64,000 bases of DNA from Amycolatopsis suaedae (GTDB lineage: Bacteria; Actinomycetota; Actinomycetes; Mycobacteriales; Pseudonocardiaceae). This document shows, piece by piece, positions 33,612 to 41,810 of this stretch (positions within the stretch are counted from its first letter, which is position 1; every line of letters starts with the position of its first letter). The stretch is taken from positions 62,001 through 126,000 of the forward strand of contig NZ_SFCC01000021.1 of assembly GCF_004214935.1 (NCBI RefSeq), in the 5' to 3' direction. The notes under the pieces are model-generated. The model saw only the letters and a list, made by a program, of their open reading frames with translations, was not told where the DNA came from and made no database searches. A program made the translations under genes and the position numbers.

Positions 33612-34018
33612 ACACCCAGAAGCCCAGAAGGCCGCAACCGCAAGCCGTGATCGTTCAACCGGCCACTTGGGACAGCCTCGTTCGCTGGCTGGAGTCCTGC
33701 GGTATCGCGCTGGTGAAGGTGCCCACGGTCAAGGAGAACCTGCCGACCTACGCGATGACCCCGAAGTCCGCCATCGCTGGTGCGAGTCGGCTTGCGGCCA
33801 AGGAAGCGAAGCTCACCGACCGCGAGCTACAGGTGCTCGTCGGCATGTCGGTCGGACAGACCAACGGCGAGATCGGCAAGGGCCACCACCTGTCCGAGGA
33901 CACCGTGAAGTCCCACGCCCGCACGCTGTTCCGCAAGCTCGGCGCCCGAGACAGGGCGCAGGCCGTCGCGCTCGGCTACCAGCGCGGCATCTTGCTCACC
34001 GCGCCGTCGACGTCATGA
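33605..34018 (+). CDS. LuxR/FixJ-type HTH regulator
   Basis: A 137-residue protein with no receiver or ligand domain, only a short N-terminal region and a LuxR-type HTH (LTDRELQVLVGMSVGQTNGE ... HLSEDTVKSHARTLFRKLGA at about 70-130). ATG 33605 follows AGGAGG. A strong terminator lies 100 bp downstream. It may switch on the next early block or the late genes. Confidence 0.75.
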   Translation: MVNTQKPRRPQPQAVIVQPATWDSLVRWLESCGIALVKVPTVKENLPTYAMTPKSAIAGASRLAAKEAKLTDRELQVLVGMSVGQTNGEIGKGHHLSEDTVKSHARTLFRKLGARDRAQAVALGYQRGILLTAPSTS

Positions 34019-34110
34019 CCGGCCAGCAGCTCGCCGACGCCTTCGCCGGAGCCTGGCGCGCCGACGTCGACTCCGAGCCACACCCCGACATCCACCTGCC
34101 CACCCACTAG
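34015..34110 (+). CDS. 31-residue microprotein
   Basis: ATG 34015 overlaps the preceding stop; the frame encodes TGQQLADAFAGAWRADVD and an acidic, His-containing tail. It is the last frame before a strong hairpin. Function unknown. Confidence 0.4.
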   Translation: MTGQQLADAFAGAWRADVDSEPHPDIHLPTH

Positions 34111-34113
34111 ACC

Positions 34114-34154
34114 CCGGGTCGGTCCGCGTGTTCTCCCGCCGCGGGCCGACCCGG
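34114..34154 (+). terminator. Strong terminator in the early region
   Basis: A 15-bp stem with a single G-U pair and an 11-nt loop starts 4 bp after a stop codon. It divides the early genes into two transcription blocks; the gene at 34180 then has its own strong ribosome site. Confidence 0.7.
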
Positions 34155-34179
34155 TTCCCAACCCCGAGAGGAGGCGCCG

Positions 34180-34443
34180 GTGAACCACACGGACCACGAC
34201 GACATCCGCCCCGACGTCCGCGCGACGGCGCGGCGCCTTCTCTACGACCTGGCACGCCGAGGCGAGTTGCCCGCCGAGGCGCTCGACACCAAGGACCGGT
34301 CGCGGCTGTTCGCCGAGCTGTGGGAACGCGGCTGGACGGACGCCGAGATCGGCGTGCACACGAAGACGACCACGTTCACGGTGGCGCGAGTTCGGGAACG
34401 CCTCGGGCTCGCGCCGCGCACGATCACGAAGGGGGCCGCATAG
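34180..34443 (+). CDS. Small HTH protein
   Basis: An 87-residue protein from GTG 34180, with GAGAGGAGG about 8 nt upstream. The segment ERGWTDAEIGVHTKTTTFTV ARVRERLG is a helix-turn-helix of sigma-region-4 or Trp-repressor type. It directly precedes the putative replication gene and may regulate or load it. Confidence 0.6.
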   Translation: MNHTDHDDIRPDVRATARRLLYDLARRGELPAEALDTKDRSRLFAELWERGWTDAEIGVHTKTTTFTVARVRERLGLAPRTITKGAA

Positions 34444-35237
34444 TGCCTGATTTCCGGGTCGCTGACACCGCGCCCGAACACCCGAAGATGAGGGCAGCGG
34501 GACCGGCTGCGATTGGCTTGTGGGCCATGGCCGGTGCCTACTCGATGCGCCCGGACGTGCTCACCGATGGCTGGGTGCCGTCGTACTGGGTCGCCACTTG
34601 GCCCGCCGGTAAGCGCCTCGCGGGTGTCCTGGTCCAGGTTGGACTGTGGACACCCGAGCAGCGTGACGGCCTCGACGGCTGGCGGTTCCGCGACTGGCTC
34701 GACATCCAACGGCCTGCTGAGAAGATCCGCGCTGACCGAGAGAAAGCCCGCGTGCGCATGGCCCGGGGACGGTCCAAACGAGACGCCAGTTCGCCAGATG
34801 TTCGCGCGAACACACTACGAACGAACGGCGAACGTTCGGACGAAATGCGGGAGAAGTTCGGCGACTCCCTATCCCTATCCCTATCCCCTAGTGATCACCT
34901 TGGGGAGGAGGGTTACGTAGGGCAACGCGTGCGCGAACAGTCCTCCACCCCCGAAAACCCTGGGGGACAACGACCCGCTGCCCGCTGCCCGCGCCACGCT
35001 GGCGACGAGTACCCGCCGCCGTGCCGCACCTGCGCCGAGGCCCGGGAGTCGGCCGAGGCATGGGACGCCCGCCAGGCCGAGCAGCGTGCCGCGCTCGCCG
35101 CCGAACTCGACGCCGCCCGCGCCGACCCCCGGATGCGATGCGCACACGGCACCGACGGTGGACGCCTGATCCGCCGCGACACCGGCACCTCACCCTGCGC
35201 CCTCTGCCGCGCCGAGCAACCCATGGAGGCATCGTGA
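34443..35237 (+). CDS. Candidate phage replication protein
   Basis: A 264-residue protein from GTG 34443 (overlap with TAG). The N-terminal ~90 residues (HPKMRAAGPAAIGLWAMAGA ... DGWVPSYWV) match a widespread actinophage N-terminal domain often found on replisome-organiser or initiator proteins. The middle is basic and low-complexity (SLSLSLSPS), and the C-terminus has a Cys/His cluster (CPRHAGDEYPPPCRTC). It is the only plausible replication gene in the element; function is inferred. Confidence 0.5.
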   Translation: MPDFRVADTAPEHPKMRAAGPAAIGLWAMAGAYSMRPDVLTDGWVPSYWVATWPAGKRLAGVLVQVGLWTPEQRDGLDGWRFRDWLDIQRPAEKIRADREKARVRMARGRSKRDASSPDVRANTLRTNGERSDEMREKFGDSLSLSLSPSDHLGEEGYVGQRVREQSSTPENPGGQRPAARCPRHAGDEYPPPCRTCAEARESAEAWDARQAEQRAALAAELDAARADPRMRCAHGTDGGRLIRRDTGTSPCALCRAEQPMEAS

Positions 35238-35542
35238 CCGACATCCTCGCGATCGAACCGTCCGAGTCCGGGCGGATCGTCCATCTCGACCTGCCCGGCT
35301 ACCAACCCGGTCGCAAGTCCCGGTCGTGCTCGCAGGCCATGGCGATGTGCGGCGCGTTCGTCGGCGCCGGCCACCAGCGCATCCCGCTTGCCCAGGCCCG
35401 CGAGTGGACGCGGCGTGCACCGACGAGCCCGCCTACACCGGTCCTGACGTGGTGCCGCCCGTGCCTCGGTCACGCCGCAACCGTCCACGGCCTCGCCGAG
35501 CAGCTCGTCGACGAGCTGCTCAGCTCGCCTGTTCCGCCGTGA
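35234..35542 (+). CDS. Early prophage hypothetical protein with CxxC motif
   Basis: A 102-residue protein read from GTG 35234 with cysteines at the centre (SCSQAMAMC) and a WCRPCLGH motif near the C-terminus. Coupled by 4-nt overlaps on both sides. Confidence 0.45.
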   Translation: MTDILAIEPSESGRIVHLDLPGYQPGRKSRSCSQAMAMCGAFVGAGHQRIPLAQAREWTRRAPTSPPTPVLTWCRPCLGHAATVHGLAEQLVDELLSSPVPP

Positions 35543-35760
35543 CCCGCCACCCCGGGCGAACCGGCCACAGCCGCCACGGCCTGTTCTGGAACGACCTCGC
35601 CGGCCAGACCGACGCCGAGATCCGGACCAGCCCGCGCACCGTCGCCTGCCCCGCCTGCCTCGCACGGCCGCACCAGCCGTGCCGCACGCGAACCCGCCGC
35701 CACACCGTCATGAACGGCTACCACGACTCCCGAGTTCGAGAGGCCAACCCCGATGCCTGA
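35539..35760 (+). CDS. Zinc-finger protein of actinophage type
   Basis: A 73-residue protein with VACPACLARPHQPCRTRTRR, a zinc-finger type common in actinobacterial and actinophage proteins (CPxC-x5-7-PC...H). A DNA- or RNA-binding role is likely. It overlaps the next gene by 8 nt. Confidence 0.55.
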   Translation: MTRHPGRTGHSRHGLFWNDLAGQTDAEIRTSPRTVACPACLARPHQPCRTRTRRHTVMNGYHDSRVREANPDA

Positions 35761-36148
35761 AGCCCGCCGCCGTAACCACCGATCCGCCCGCCAGGCTGGT
35801 ACCCGGTTCGAACGCGACATCGCCGACCACCTCGCCCGCTGGGTCGACGACCGCATCGACCGCCGAGTCAAGACCGGCGCGAACGACCGCGGCGACATCG
35901 GCGGCGTCCGCCTATCGCCCGCCCTCGCCAACGGCCGCGTCGTCATCGAGTGCAAGAACACCACCCGCCTCGCCCTCGGCACGTGGGCCGCCGAGACCGC
36001 CGCCGAACGCGGCAACGACGACGCCGTCGCCGGACTCACCGTCCACAAACGCCACGGCGTGTCCGACCCCGGCGCCCAGTGGGTCACCTGCACCGTCAAC
36101 GACCTCGTCGCCCTGCTCACCGGCCACCGACCCGAGGACCCGGCATGA
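35753..36148 (+). CDS. PD-(D/E)XK-like nuclease (resolvase-like)
   Basis: A 131-residue protein. GTRFERDIADHL, the Asp in NDRGDIGGV and the ECKNT motif form a PD-(D/E)XK nuclease core like that of Holliday-junction resolvases or the Vsr/RecU group. It probably processes branched DNA made by the YqaJ/RecT system or trims ends for packaging. Confidence 0.7.
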   Translation: MPEARRRNHRSARQAGTRFERDIADHLARWVDDRIDRRVKTGANDRGDIGGVRLSPALANGRVVIECKNTTRLALGTWAAETAAERGNDDAVAGLTVHKRHGVSDPGAQWVTCTVNDLVALLTGHRPEDPA

Positions 36149-36273
36149 CCACCTCGACGACCGTTCAGCTGGTCGCCCTGGCCGTCTGCGCCCTGGCCCT
36201 CCTCTGGACCGCCACGTCAGTGCGCAGAGCACGCGCCGCGCTACGGCAGCTCGACGACGAGCAGGACCGATGA
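36145..36273 (+). CDS. 42-residue membrane microprotein
   Basis: ATG 36145 overlaps the nuclease stop. One hydrophobic helix (TVQLVALAVCALALLWTATS) and a basic tail. Function unknown. Confidence 0.45.
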   Translation: MTTSTTVQLVALAVCALALLWTATSVRRARAALRQLDDEQDR

Positions 36274-36461
36274 CCAGCCCGTGGGACGACTTCGTCCGCG
36301 CACACGGCCGCCCCACCGGGTTCGCCGACCAGCCCGACATCGGCGGCCGACTCACCCGCCTGCCCGACGACTACGAAACCGACGACGAACTCGTCCAGGT
36401 CTTCCGCTGGCTCGGCCTGCCGCTCTACGCCGCCTACGACCCCGAGGAGCCCACGCCATGA
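36270..36461 (+). CDS. 63-residue acidic hypothetical protein
   Basis: Coupled by ATGA on both sides. Acidic, with a C-terminal half rich in Asp, Glu and Tyr. No family recognised. Confidence 0.45.
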   Translation: MTSPWDDFVRAHGRPTGFADQPDIGGRLTRLPDDYETDDELVQVFRWLGLPLYAAYDPEEPTP

Positions 36462-37333
36462 ACCATGTCCGGCCCTGCCTCCTCGGCTGCACCAACGCCG
36501 ACGGCATCCCCTACCGCGCCGCACCCGGCCGCCAGACCTGCCCACGCTGCGGCGACCAGCTCGCCGCTCTCCTCCGCGAAATCGGCGACCTGTACGCCGT
36601 CCTCGACGACCCCGAACAACTCCTACCCACCACCAGCGGCGGACGCGGCCGACCCGGCTACGGCTCTCGCTCACCCGCCGTCGACGACCTGATCGTCCAC
36701 ACCGACGTACGCACCGGCGAGACCGACACCGGCGGACCCGGCGCGCTCGCCGTCGTCGAACAGTGGGCCCGCCAGATCCGCGAAGACCGCAGCGTCGACA
36801 CACCACCCGACCAGATGCGCGCCACCGTCCCCGCCGGCCGGATCACCATGACCCGCGAACTCGCCACGCTGCGGTTCCACTGGGACTGGATCCTGGCCCA
36901 GGACTGGGTCGACGCGTTCGCCGACGAGATGCGCGCTGTGCGCGACCAGCTCGTGCGCGCCCGCCGCCTCACCGTCCCCGTCATCCGCATCGGCACCTGC
37001 CCCATCACCGTCATGACCGTCGACCGAGACGCCGACCCCATCACCCTGCCCTGCAGCGCCACACTTCGCGTCCGCCTCGGCGACACCGAGATCCGCTGCC
37101 CCGCCTGCCACACCGTCTGGACCCGCGACCGCTGGCACCAGCTCGGCACCGACTGGGCCGACTACGCCAGCCTCGCCACCCAGCTCGACATCCCCGTCAC
37201 CACCCTGCGCCGCTGGTGCCACGAAGACCACTGGGCCACCGCCGGCACACGGTCGCGTCGCCTCGTGTCCCGGGCCGACGCGCTCGCCTCCTACGCACGA
37301 CGCCACACCACACCCACCGGAAACGCAGGATGA
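36458..37333 (+). CDS. Zinc-ribbon + HTH early protein
   Basis: A 291-residue protein. CLLGC ... TCPRCGDQ at the N-terminus and CPITV ... IRCPACHTVW in the C-terminal half suggest two zinc sites; the end (LATQLDIPVTTLRRWCHEDH) is a helix-turn-helix. Similar proteins recur in actinophages as conserved hypotheticals. A DNA-binding regulatory role is likely. Confidence 0.6.
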   Translation: MNHVRPCLLGCTNADGIPYRAAPGRQTCPRCGDQLAALLREIGDLYAVLDDPEQLLPTTSGGRGRPGYGSRSPAVDDLIVHTDVRTGETDTGGPGALAVVEQWARQIREDRSVDTPPDQMRATVPAGRITMTRELATLRFHWDWILAQDWVDAFADEMRAVRDQLVRARRLTVPVIRIGTCPITVMTVDRDADPITLPCSATLRVRLGDTEIRCPACHTVWTRDRWHQLGTDWADYASLATQLDIPVTTLRRWCHEDHWATAGTRSRRLVSRADALASYARRHTTPTGNAG

Positions 37334-37446
37334 CCACCATGGCCAACGCCGGGATCGACCTCCTGTGTCACGCCGCGGACGACATCCGGTCACCGCTCGA
37401 CAACAGCGCCGGAACCGGCCCGCGACCCAGTAACGACAGTCGCTGA
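37330..37446 (+). CDS. 38-residue microprotein
   Basis: ATG 37330 overlaps the preceding stop; the frame encodes a short helix and a Ser/Asn/Pro tail. It is the last member of the coupled series. Function unknown. Confidence 0.35.
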   Translation: MTTMANAGIDLLCHAADDIRSPLDNSAGTGPRPSNDSR

Positions 37447-37483
37447 CCCAGCGACTCCAGGAGACCACGCCCGAGGAGCCAAC

Positions 37484-37660
37484 ATGAACCAGCAGCACCC
37501 CAGCTACGCCGTGCGCAAGGTCAAGCGCGAAACCGCGCACACCTTCCACCTGATCATGACCCTCTGCACGTTCGGTATCTGGGGAATCATGGTGTGGATG
37601 CCCCTGCTCCTCATCCGCAAGATGCTGCCGAAGCGGCGCGAGGTCACCCGCTTCCACTGA
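37484..37660 (+). CDS. 58-residue membrane protein
   Basis: ATG 37484 with GAGGAG 5 nt upstream. A basic N-terminus is followed by one or two hydrophobic helices (FHLIMTLCTFGIWGIMVWMP) and a basic tail. Function unknown. The ~250 bp after it hold a promoter-like sequence and a hairpin but no convincing gene. Confidence 0.5.
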   Translation: MNQQHPSYAVRKVKRETAHTFHLIMTLCTFGIWGIMVWMPLLLIRKMLPKRREVTRFH

Positions 37661-37794
37661 TCGTTCACGTTGGAGGCGGAGACCTACGCCTGGCGTGACC
37701 GACGCTGGCGCGACAAGAACCGCCACCGCAAACCTCCCGGCTGGTGATGCCCAACGGGGGGCGCACGCCGACACACCGGTGACCACCACCCTGC

Positions 37795-37824
37795 TTGCGC
37801 TCTGACCTGCACCGAACGTACTGT
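37795..37824 (+). promoter_or_regulatory. Candidate late promoter
   Basis: TTGCGC, an 18-bp spacer and TACTGT. The -10 region overlaps a perfect palindrome ACTGTG-ATC-CACAGT (37820-37834) that could bind an activator or repressor. Confidence 0.35.
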
Positions 37825-37848
37825 GATCCACAGTGGTGAGCTATGCCC

Positions 37849-37885
37849 GAAGCCCCGGCCCCGTCACAGACAAGGCCGGGGCTTC
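37849..37885 (+). terminator. Hairpin between early and late genes
   Basis: A perfect 12-bp stem (GAAGCCCCGGCC/GGCCGGGGCTTC) with a 13-nt loop, 25 bp upstream of the HNH gene. It could end early transcription or act as an attenuator on transcripts from the candidate late promoter. Confidence 0.65.
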
Positions 37886-37909
37886 GTCACGCCAGGGTGG
37901 TGACACACC

Positions 37910-38203
37910 ATGCCACCCCGAGGACCAGGCCGCACCGGGCACCGCTGGCGCCAGCTCTGCGCCCAGGTCTACGCCGAGGAGACGCACTGCTGGCTGTGCG
38001 GTACGTGGGTGAGCCAGCTGCTCGACCCGACACACCCGATGTCCCGCACCGTCGACCACGTCCGTGAACTGTGGCAAGGCGGCGACCCCCTCGACCGGAA
38101 CAACTGCAGGCTCGCTCACCGTGCGTGCAACAGCCGCAAGTCCAACCGACTCCGCACACACGCACCACGAGACGAGATCATGATCGACCCCGCCACCCTC
38201 TGA
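37910..38203 (+). CDS. HNH endonuclease
   Basis: A 97-residue HNH nuclease. CWLCGTW, TVDHVRELWQGGDPLDRNN and HRACNSRKSNR give the beta-beta-alpha metal fold with bracketing zinc-cysteine pairs. HNH proteins next to terminase genes are needed for cos cleavage and packaging in HK97-type phages. It starts the late operon. Confidence 0.9.
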   Translation: MPPRGPGRTGHRWRQLCAQVYAEETHCWLCGTWVSQLLDPTHPMSRTVDHVRELWQGGDPLDRNNCRLAHRACNSRKSNRLRTHAPRDEIMIDPATL

Positions 38204-38334
38204 CACAGCCCAACCAGACACCACCACCAGGCCGACCAGGACCCGGGGGGCCCGAAGAACTTCCCTGACCAGGCCATAGGAGACCCCGGCCTCGCCGTGG
38301 AATCTCCCCCCGAGCAGGGCGTCTAGGGGGTGTG
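38204..38334. other. Candidate cos region
   Basis: A 131-bp noncoding gap between the HNH and small-terminase genes with a GC-rich GACCCGGGGGGCCCG core. Cohesive ends of HNH-type phages often map here. No direct evidence of the nick position is visible. Confidence 0.3.
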
Positions 38335-38880
38335 ATGGTCGACAAGAAGGCGGCCGCGCGGGCGCGTGTCTACCGTGATCGGAAACGGCGGCACGACAAG
38401 GGCGATCACTCACTTTGCGTGGTCGGGAACTGTCTGGTGATCACTCCGGAGGCCATGACGTCACCCGTGACGCAGGACGAGCCCGTGACGCCTGTGCCTG
38501 ATGAGCAGGGGCTGGGACAGCGGGGCCGGCGGCTGTGGGACGAGATGACCGCGGCCTGGGCGCCATCGCCGTTGCATCGGGAGATGCTGCTGGAGGCGTG
38601 CCGGATGGCCGACCGGCTCGACCGCCTCGACCGGCACCTGAACGGCGAGGACTGGCTGCGGTTCTGGTCCCGCAACGACGAGGGCACCCGCGTCGAGGTG
38701 ATCGTCGACAAGGTGCTGACCGAGGCACGGGAGCTGCAGTCGGCGTTCCGGATGGCGGTGGCGGACCTGGTGAAGGCAGCTCCCGCGAAGCAGCCCGAGC
38801 GGAAGGGCGGTGGCGTCCTTGTTGCTCTCGCCGCCAAGCACGCCGAGCCTGCTGCGCGGGGCAGCGGCGCCGCGGGTTGA
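38335..38880 (+). CDS. Terminase small subunit
   Basis: A 181-residue protein with a basic N-terminus, a helical core (RGRRLWDEMTAAWAPSPLHR EMLLEACRMADRLD) and position directly before the large subunit, as in P27/HK97-type small terminases. ATG 38335 is preferred over GTG 38332 for spacing from the GGGGG ribosome site. It overlaps the large-subunit gene by 71 nt. Confidence 0.8.
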   Translation: MVDKKAAARARVYRDRKRRHDKGDHSLCVVGNCLVITPEAMTSPVTQDEPVTPVPDEQGLGQRGRRLWDEMTAAWAPSPLHREMLLEACRMADRLDRLDRHLNGEDWLRFWSRNDEGTRVEVIVDKVLTEARELQSAFRMAVADLVKAAPAKQPERKGGGVLVALAAKHAEPAARGSGAAG

Positions 38881-40348
38881 GTGGCGGCCGCCGACCATCG
38901 TCGGCAGCTACGGCGGTCTCGCCGCCGACCTGATGGCCGCGGCGGGCAAGCCGTACGAGCCGTGGCAGCGCGACGGCGTCGACCTGATGATGTCGACCCG
39001 GCCGGACGGCAAGTGGGCGTGCTACGAGTACGCCGAGTGGGTTGCCCGCCAGAACGGCAAGGGCGGCCTCGGCGAGGGCCGCGCGCTGGCCGGGTTCTTC
39101 GGCCGCGGCGAGGAGCTGATCATCTGGTCGGCCCACGAGTACAAGACCGCGCTGGAGGCGTTCCGGAAGATCCGGCGCCTGATCCGCGCGCTGGGTGCGC
39201 CGCTCACCGAAACGCTGGTCGACGTCGACGGCGTCATGGTCAAGATCAGCAACACGAACGGCGAAGAGGGCTTCGAGCGGCTCGACACCGAGCAGCGGAT
39301 CAAGTTCGTCGCCCGGTCCAAAGGCAGCGGGCGCGGCTTCTCGGGCGACTGCAACATCATCGACGAGGCGTTCGCGTACACGCCCGAGCAGCAGGACGCG
39401 CTGATGCCGACCCTGATCGCCCGGCCGAACGCGCAGATCATCTACCTGTCCTCGCCGCCGCTGACCGGCGACACCGGCGAGGTCATGTTCGAGCTGAAGG
39501 CCCGCGCCGAGGCCGGCGGGGACGACTCGCTGGGCTACCGCGACTGGGGTATCGCCGGGCACCTGGACGACCGGGCCGCGATGAACCTCGACGACCGCGG
39601 GCTGTGGGCGCAGGCCAACCCCGCGCTCGGCTACGGGCGGGTGACCGAGGAAACCATCGGCAAGCTGCGCCGGTCGATGACCAGTAACCAGGCGCTGGGT
39701 TTCGCCCGCGAGGTGCTGGGGCTGTGGCCGAAACGGGTCGCAGGCGGCGGCGCGATCGACATGGCCCGCTGGGTCGATCTGGCGGACAGCATGTCGAAGC
39801 GGCGGGGCGACGTGGCGCTCGGCGTGGACATCTCGCCGGCGCGGGACTACGCCTCGATCGCGCTGTACGGGGTGCGTGACGACGAGCTGGGACATGTGCA
39901 GCTGGTCGACTACCGGGCCGACACCGGGTGGATCGTGGCCCGGCTGGTCGAGCTGAAAGCCGCGCTGGATCCGCTGGCGGTGGGCATGGGCCGCGGGACC
40001 TACGCCTCGCTGAAGACCGACCTGGACAAGGTCGGGCTGACGGTGCCGGAGGACCCGGCGAAGCCGAAGCGTGGGGAGCTGGCCGTGACCACGGCGGTGG
40101 ACATGGCCGCCGCCTGCGGGCACGTGCTCGACGCTGTCAAGCAGGGCACGTTCCGCCACCTCGGGCAGACCCAGCTGGACGAGGCGGTGGCCGGCGCGCG
40201 CACGAAGCAGACCGCCGACGCGATCGCCTGGGCCCGCAAGGACGGTGCCACCGACATCGCACCGCTGGTGGCGCTGACCGTGGCCCGGTGGGCGTACACG
40301 ACCCGTGTCGACCTGATCGTCACCGACGACGGTCCGAACCTGTGGTGA
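38810..40348 (+). CDS. Terminase large subunit
   Basis: A 512-residue packaging motor. The ATPase has Walker A WVARQNGKGG (about 78-87) and Walker B NIIDEAF (about 183); the C-terminal RNase H-like nuclease begins at GVDISPARDYASIALYG (about 340). Length is typical for HK97-type terminases. GTG 38810 has GGAAGGG just upstream; no later in-frame start fits. Confidence 0.93.
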   Translation: MASLLLSPPSTPSLLRGAAAPRVEWRPPTIVGSYGGLAADLMAAAGKPYEPWQRDGVDLMMSTRPDGKWACYEYAEWVARQNGKGGLGEGRALAGFFGRGEELIIWSAHEYKTALEAFRKIRRLIRALGAPLTETLVDVDGVMVKISNTNGEEGFERLDTEQRIKFVARSKGSGRGFSGDCNIIDEAFAYTPEQQDALMPTLIARPNAQIIYLSSPPLTGDTGEVMFELKARAEAGGDDSLGYRDWGIAGHLDDRAAMNLDDRGLWAQANPALGYGRVTEETIGKLRRSMTSNQALGFAREVLGLWPKRVAGGGAIDMARWVDLADSMSKRRGDVALGVDISPARDYASIALYGVRDDELGHVQLVDYRADTGWIVARLVELKAALDPLAVGMGRGTYASLKTDLDKVGLTVPEDPAKPKRGELAVTTAVDMAAACGHVLDAVKQGTFRHLGQTQLDEAVAGARTKQTADAIAWARKDGATDIAPLVALTVARWAYTTRVDLIVTDDGPNLW

Positions 40349-40545
40349 AGGGGACGCCCGTGGTGGTGCTCGCGCTCGAAGCGCTGTTCGTGCTGGCCGC
40401 TCTGGTCGGCGTGGGGCTGGTGAGCGTGCCGGCCGCGCTGATCCTCGGCGGGGTCGCCGGGGTGGTGGCGTGTGAGCGGGCCGCCGCCGAGGCCAAGCAG
40501 CAGCGCCGAGCCGCCGCCGAGCGCGGGGAAGGGCGGGCACGGTGA
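40345..40545 (+). CDS. 66-residue membrane protein
   Basis: GTG 40345 overlaps the terminase stop. Two hydrophobic segments are followed by a charged Ala/Arg/Glu tail. Small membrane proteins at this position occur in some actinophages; function unknown. Confidence 0.5.
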   Translation: MKGTPVVVLALEALFVLAALVGVGLVSVPAALILGGVAGVVACERAAAEAKQQRRAAAERGEGRAR

Positions 40546-41810
40546 CGGGGCTGTTCGGGCTGTTCCAGCGCAGCGTCGAGAACCCGGCCGTTCCACTCAC
40601 CTCGTCGAGCCTGCTGGACTGGATGCGCGGGCCGTCAGGCGACGCCGGCGTCCCGGTGACCGAGCTGACCGCGTTGCACATGCCGGCGGTGTGGCGATCG
40701 GTGGCGCTGATCTCGTCGGTGTCGGCCGCGCTGCCGCTGCCGACCTACCGCGACGACACCAAGGTGCGCACGAAGTCGCGGCTGCTGCGGGACCCGCATC
40801 CGGAGCTGACGCCGTTCGAGCTGTGGCGGCTGTCCTACGTGCACCGGCTGCTGTGGGGCAACAGCTACCAGCAGAAGATCCGTTCCCGTTCCGGCGAAGT
40901 GCGGGAGCTGTGGCCGATCCGCCCGGACCGCGTCCGTGCCTACCGGGACACCTCAAGCGACGCGGTGCCGGGCGGGAAGCTGTTCGAGGTCACCGACGAC
41001 GACGGCCGGATCCACGTGCGCACGTCGCGGGAGATCCTGCACATCCCCGGGCTGGGCTACGACGGCACCTGCGGGGTATCGCCGGTGCGGGCGGCGTCGC
41101 AGGGTGTCGGGCTGGCGCTGGCCGCGGAGAAGTCGGGGGCGAAGTTCTTCGGGCAGGGCGCCATGCTGTCGGGCATCCTGCAGACCGAGCAGCGGTTGCA
41201 GCCCGAGCAGGCCGAGGCGCTCAAGGCGCGGTGGAAGGCGAAGGTGTCCGGTTCGGACAACGCCTACGACGTCGCCGTCCTGGACTCGGGTGCGTCGTTC
41301 GAGCCGATCACGATGCCGTACAAGGACGCGCAGTTCCTGGAGTCGCGCCGGTTCCAGGTGGTCGAGATCGCCCGCATGTTCGGCGTGCCGCTGTTCCTGC
41401 TGATGGAGACCGAGCGGTCGACCAGCTGGGGGACCGGACTGGAGCAGCAAGCGCTCGGGTTCGTCGTGTTCGACCTGCACCCGATGTGGCTGGTGCCGAC
41501 TGAGCAGCGCATCACCAAGGAGCTGGTGCGGCCGGTCGCTCCGGACGAGTACGCCGAGTACACCGTCGAAGGGCTGCTGCGCGGTGACTCGCGGGCCCGT
41601 GCCGAGTTCTACCGCGTGATGCGTGAGGTCGGCGCGATGAGCGCGAACGACATCCGCGCCAAGGAGAACATGACCCCGGTCGACGGCGGCGACACCTACC
41701 TGCAGCCGCTGAACATGGCCCCGCTCGGCAACCCGCCCGCGCCGGGTCCGTCCGCACCGAACCCCGCACCGAGTGGAGATGATGATGACGATTCTGGCGC
41801 CGACGACTGA
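40542..41810 (+). CDS. HK97-family portal protein
   Basis: A 422-residue portal. ALHMPAVWRSVALISSVSAA, IRPDRVRAYRD, EILHIPGLGYDGTCGVSPVR and ETERSTSWGTGLEQQALGF are hallmarks of the HK97 gp3 family. The last ~30 residues are Pro-rich then poly-Asp. It forms the dodecameric ring through which DNA is packaged. Confidence 0.93.
   Translation: MTGLFGLFQRSVENPAVPLTSSSLLDWMRGPSGDAGVPVTELTALHMPAVWRSVALISSVSAALPLPTYRDDTKVRTKSRLLRDPHPELTPFELWRLSYVHRLLWGNSYQQKIRSRSGEVRELWPIRPDRVRAYRDTSSDAVPGGKLFEVTDDDGRIHVRTSREILHIPGLGYDGTCGVSPVRAASQGVGLALAAEKSGAKFFGQGAMLSGILQTEQRLQPEQAEALKARWKAKVSGSDNAYDVAVLDSGASFEPITMPYKDAQFLESRRFQVVEIARMFGVPLFLLMETERSTSWGTGLEQQALGFVVFDLHPMWLVPTEQRITKELVRPVAPDEYAEYTVEGLLRGDSRARAEFYRVMREVGAMSANDIRAKENMTPVDGGDTYLQPLNMAPLGNPPAPGPSAPNPAPSGDDDDDSGADD

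Noticed and set aside
37670..37747. A 25-codon TTG frame (LEAETYAWRDRRWRDKNRHR)
   Set aside because: No ribosome site, weak start, and not coupled to another gene; left as noncoding.
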